NCBI RefSeq assembly: GCF_038008685.1
Contig: NZ_JBBOZQ010000001.1
Coordinates: 2,046,001 to 2,110,000, forward strand
Direction: 5' to 3'
DNA from: Lysinibacillus sp. FSL W8-0992
GTDB taxonomy: Bacteria; Bacillota; Bacilli; Bacillales_A; Planococcaceae
DNA: 64,000 nt
The position numbers and the translations under genes were made by a program. Each line of letters starts with the position of its first letter. The first letter of the stretch is position 1. The notes under the pieces were generated by a model. That model made no database searches. It saw only the letters and a list, made by a program, of their open reading frames with translations, and was not told where the DNA came from. Below are positions 62,717 to 64,000 of the stretch, piece after piece.

Positions 62717-64000
62717 GTGGAAAACAACAATCAACAATTAAAACGAACTATGACCTCGCGCCATATTACAATGATGGCGTTAGGTGGTGCCATTGGTGCT
62801 GGATTATTTAAAGGAAGTAGTGCAGCCATTGATATGGCAGGGCCGTCTGTGCTTATTGCGTATTTAGTAGGAGGCATTATTTTATTATTTGTCATGCAAG
62901 GTTTAGCCGAAATGGCTGTTCGAAATAAAGAAGCAAGAACGTTCAGGGATTTAGTTGAGTCGGTGTTAGGAAAATACCCTGCATATTTCCTTGATTGGAT
63001 CTATTGGAAAATGTGGGTTTTAAATATTACAGCAGAATCAGTAGTGGCTGCTATTTTTATTCAATATTGGCTACCTCAATATCCGATTTGGATACTTGCT
63101 CTATCTGTTTCAATATTAGTGACAGCCGTTAACCTGTTATCCGTAAAACTATTTGCAGAAACAGAATACTGGCTAGCCATGATTAAAATCACTGTTATTA
63201 TTGTATTTATTATTGCAGGACTTATTTTATTGTTCGGTACGTTTGGAAATCATACAGCAGTTGGTTTTTCTAACTTAACTGAACACGGAGGCTTTTTCCC
63301 TAACGGATCAACGGGGTTAATAGCTGCAATGCTTGTCGTCATTTATTCTTATGGTGGAACAGAAATCATTGGGATTACATTAGCTGAAACAAAAAATCCT
63401 GAAAAAGTAGTACCAAAAGCTGTTCGCAGTACATTAGTCCGTATCGTTACGTTCTATCTACTTCCGTTCTTTATTATCGTAAGCTTGATTCCTTGGAATG
63501 AAGTAAATGGTGTCCCTGAAAGTCCATTTGTAATGGTATTTAAAATGATTGGAATTCCAGGTGCAGACCATATTATGAATGCTGTTGTTTTACTTGCTAT
63601 TATTTCTTCAATGAATTCAGGGCTTTATGGATCGTCTCGCGTGCTGTATACACAAGCTGTAGACGGTCGTGTTCCTAAAATCTTTGCGCACTTATCTAAA
63701 CGAAAAGTTCCTGTATATGCTATTTTAATGTGTACGTTAGCTTTATATTTAGGTGTAATCTTTTCTTTATATGCTGGAAGCAAGACTTTCGATTTCTTAA
63801 TGGGATCGCTTGGCTATACAGTATTATTTATTTGGTTAATTATTGCGATTGCCCATTTAAAATCACGAAAAAAACAATCAGAAAACACAAGCGCATATGA
63901 AGTTAAATGGTTTCCATATACAACGTGGATTGCTATTATTGCGTTAAGTGCCATACTCATTGGGATTATTTTTACAACCTCTATTATCGTGACAGGAATT
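62717..64000 (+). CDS. Amino acid permease, APC superfamily (3' end outside window)
   Basis: 428 codons are visible and open at the window end. The start is GTG at 62717 after AGGAGGT. The N-terminus TSRHITMMALGGAIGAGLFK is typical of the AAT/APC group (GabP, RocE, LysP types). About eleven hydrophobic segments are visible, with EIIGITLAETKNPEKVVPKA in the loop after TM6. T-box control with a Leu codon suggests uptake of leucine or a branched-chain amino acid; the sequence group itself is not specific for that. Confidence 0.85.
   Translation, partial: MENNNQQLKRTMTSRHITMMALGGAIGAGLFKGSSAAIDMAGPSVLIAYLVGGIILLFVMQGLAEMAVRNKEARTFRDLVESVLGKYPAYFLDWIYWKMWVLNITAESVVAAIFIQYWLPQYPIWILALSVSILVTAVNLLSVKLFAETEYWLAMIKITVIIVFIIAGLILLFGTFGNHTAVGFSNLTEHGGFFPNGSTGLIAAMLVVIYSYGGTEIIGITLAETKNPEKVVPKAVRSTLVRIVTFYLLPFFIIVSLIPWNEVNGVPESPFVMVFKMIGIPGADHIMNAVVLLAIISSMNSGLYGSSRVLYTQAVDGRVPKIFAHLSKRKVPVYAILMCTLALYLGVIFSLYAGSKTFDFLMGSLGYTVLFIWLIIAIAHLKSRKKQSENTSAYEVKWFPYTTWIAIIALSAILIGIIFTTSIIVTGI

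Overview
The window reads as chromosome of a low-GC, endospore-forming Bacillales, most like Lysinibacillus or a close Planococcaceae relative (inference from protein character and gene order; no search was run). Support includes small acid-soluble spore protein genes (SspI-like, SspH-like), a LysM/GH18 spore cortex hydrolase, T-box leaders, infC with an ATT start, and gene order seen in Bacillus: polA-mutM-coaE-gapB-nrdR-dnaB-dnaI-thrS-infC-rpmI-rplT-ysdA-ysdB-ysdC, later ysgA-pheS-pheT-rnhC-zapA-cvpA-polX-mutS2-DUF350-lcfA-fadR-fadB-etfB-etfA.

Layout. 1-3150: hflK/hflC and a small membrane protein. 3347-7466: polA, mutM, coaE. 8050-12284: gapB, nrdR, dnaB, dnaI. 12294-16164: T-box-controlled thrS and leader-controlled infC-rpmI-rplT, followed by a six-unit tandem repeat. 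16493-19005: ysdA, ysdB, a dUTPase, ysdC. 19230-28661 is accessory: a tandem DUF2975 pair with a small HTH regulator, argF with ArgR-like boxes, a promoter-plus-terminator unit that looks like a small RNA, and a LysR-led organosulfur cluster resembling ytlI/ytmI (two flavin monooxygenases, glutaredoxin-like protein, cystine-type ABC transporter without its ATPase, acetyltransferase). 28720-34392 is the most unusual region. Two two-gene operons, pointing away from each other, encode four related proteins of unknown function. The right-hand one continues into a complete iron-siderophore-type ABC transporter. Between them lie two face-to-back promoters, each with a Fur-type box in its spacer. 34496-44855: glcD, sspI, a sigma factor, an EAL protein, spore genes, a berberine-bridge-type oxidase, and an RsbQ-like hydrolase paired with a PAS-GGDEF protein. 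44947-62269: rRNA methylase, T-box-controlled pheST, rnhC, zapA, cvpA, polX, mutS2 and the fatty acid oxidation set. The window ends inside a T-box-controlled amino acid permease.

How the genes work together. The conserved part handles replication initiation and repair, translation, and beta-oxidation with electron transfer flavoprotein. The accessory part is nutrient capture: sulfur from modified cysteines, and iron. Intergenic DNA carries several copies of a large hairpin repeat whose outer arms differ between copies but stay complementary, plus short CCAGGCAC-type motifs, a 39-bp tandem array and a 21-bp tandem array.
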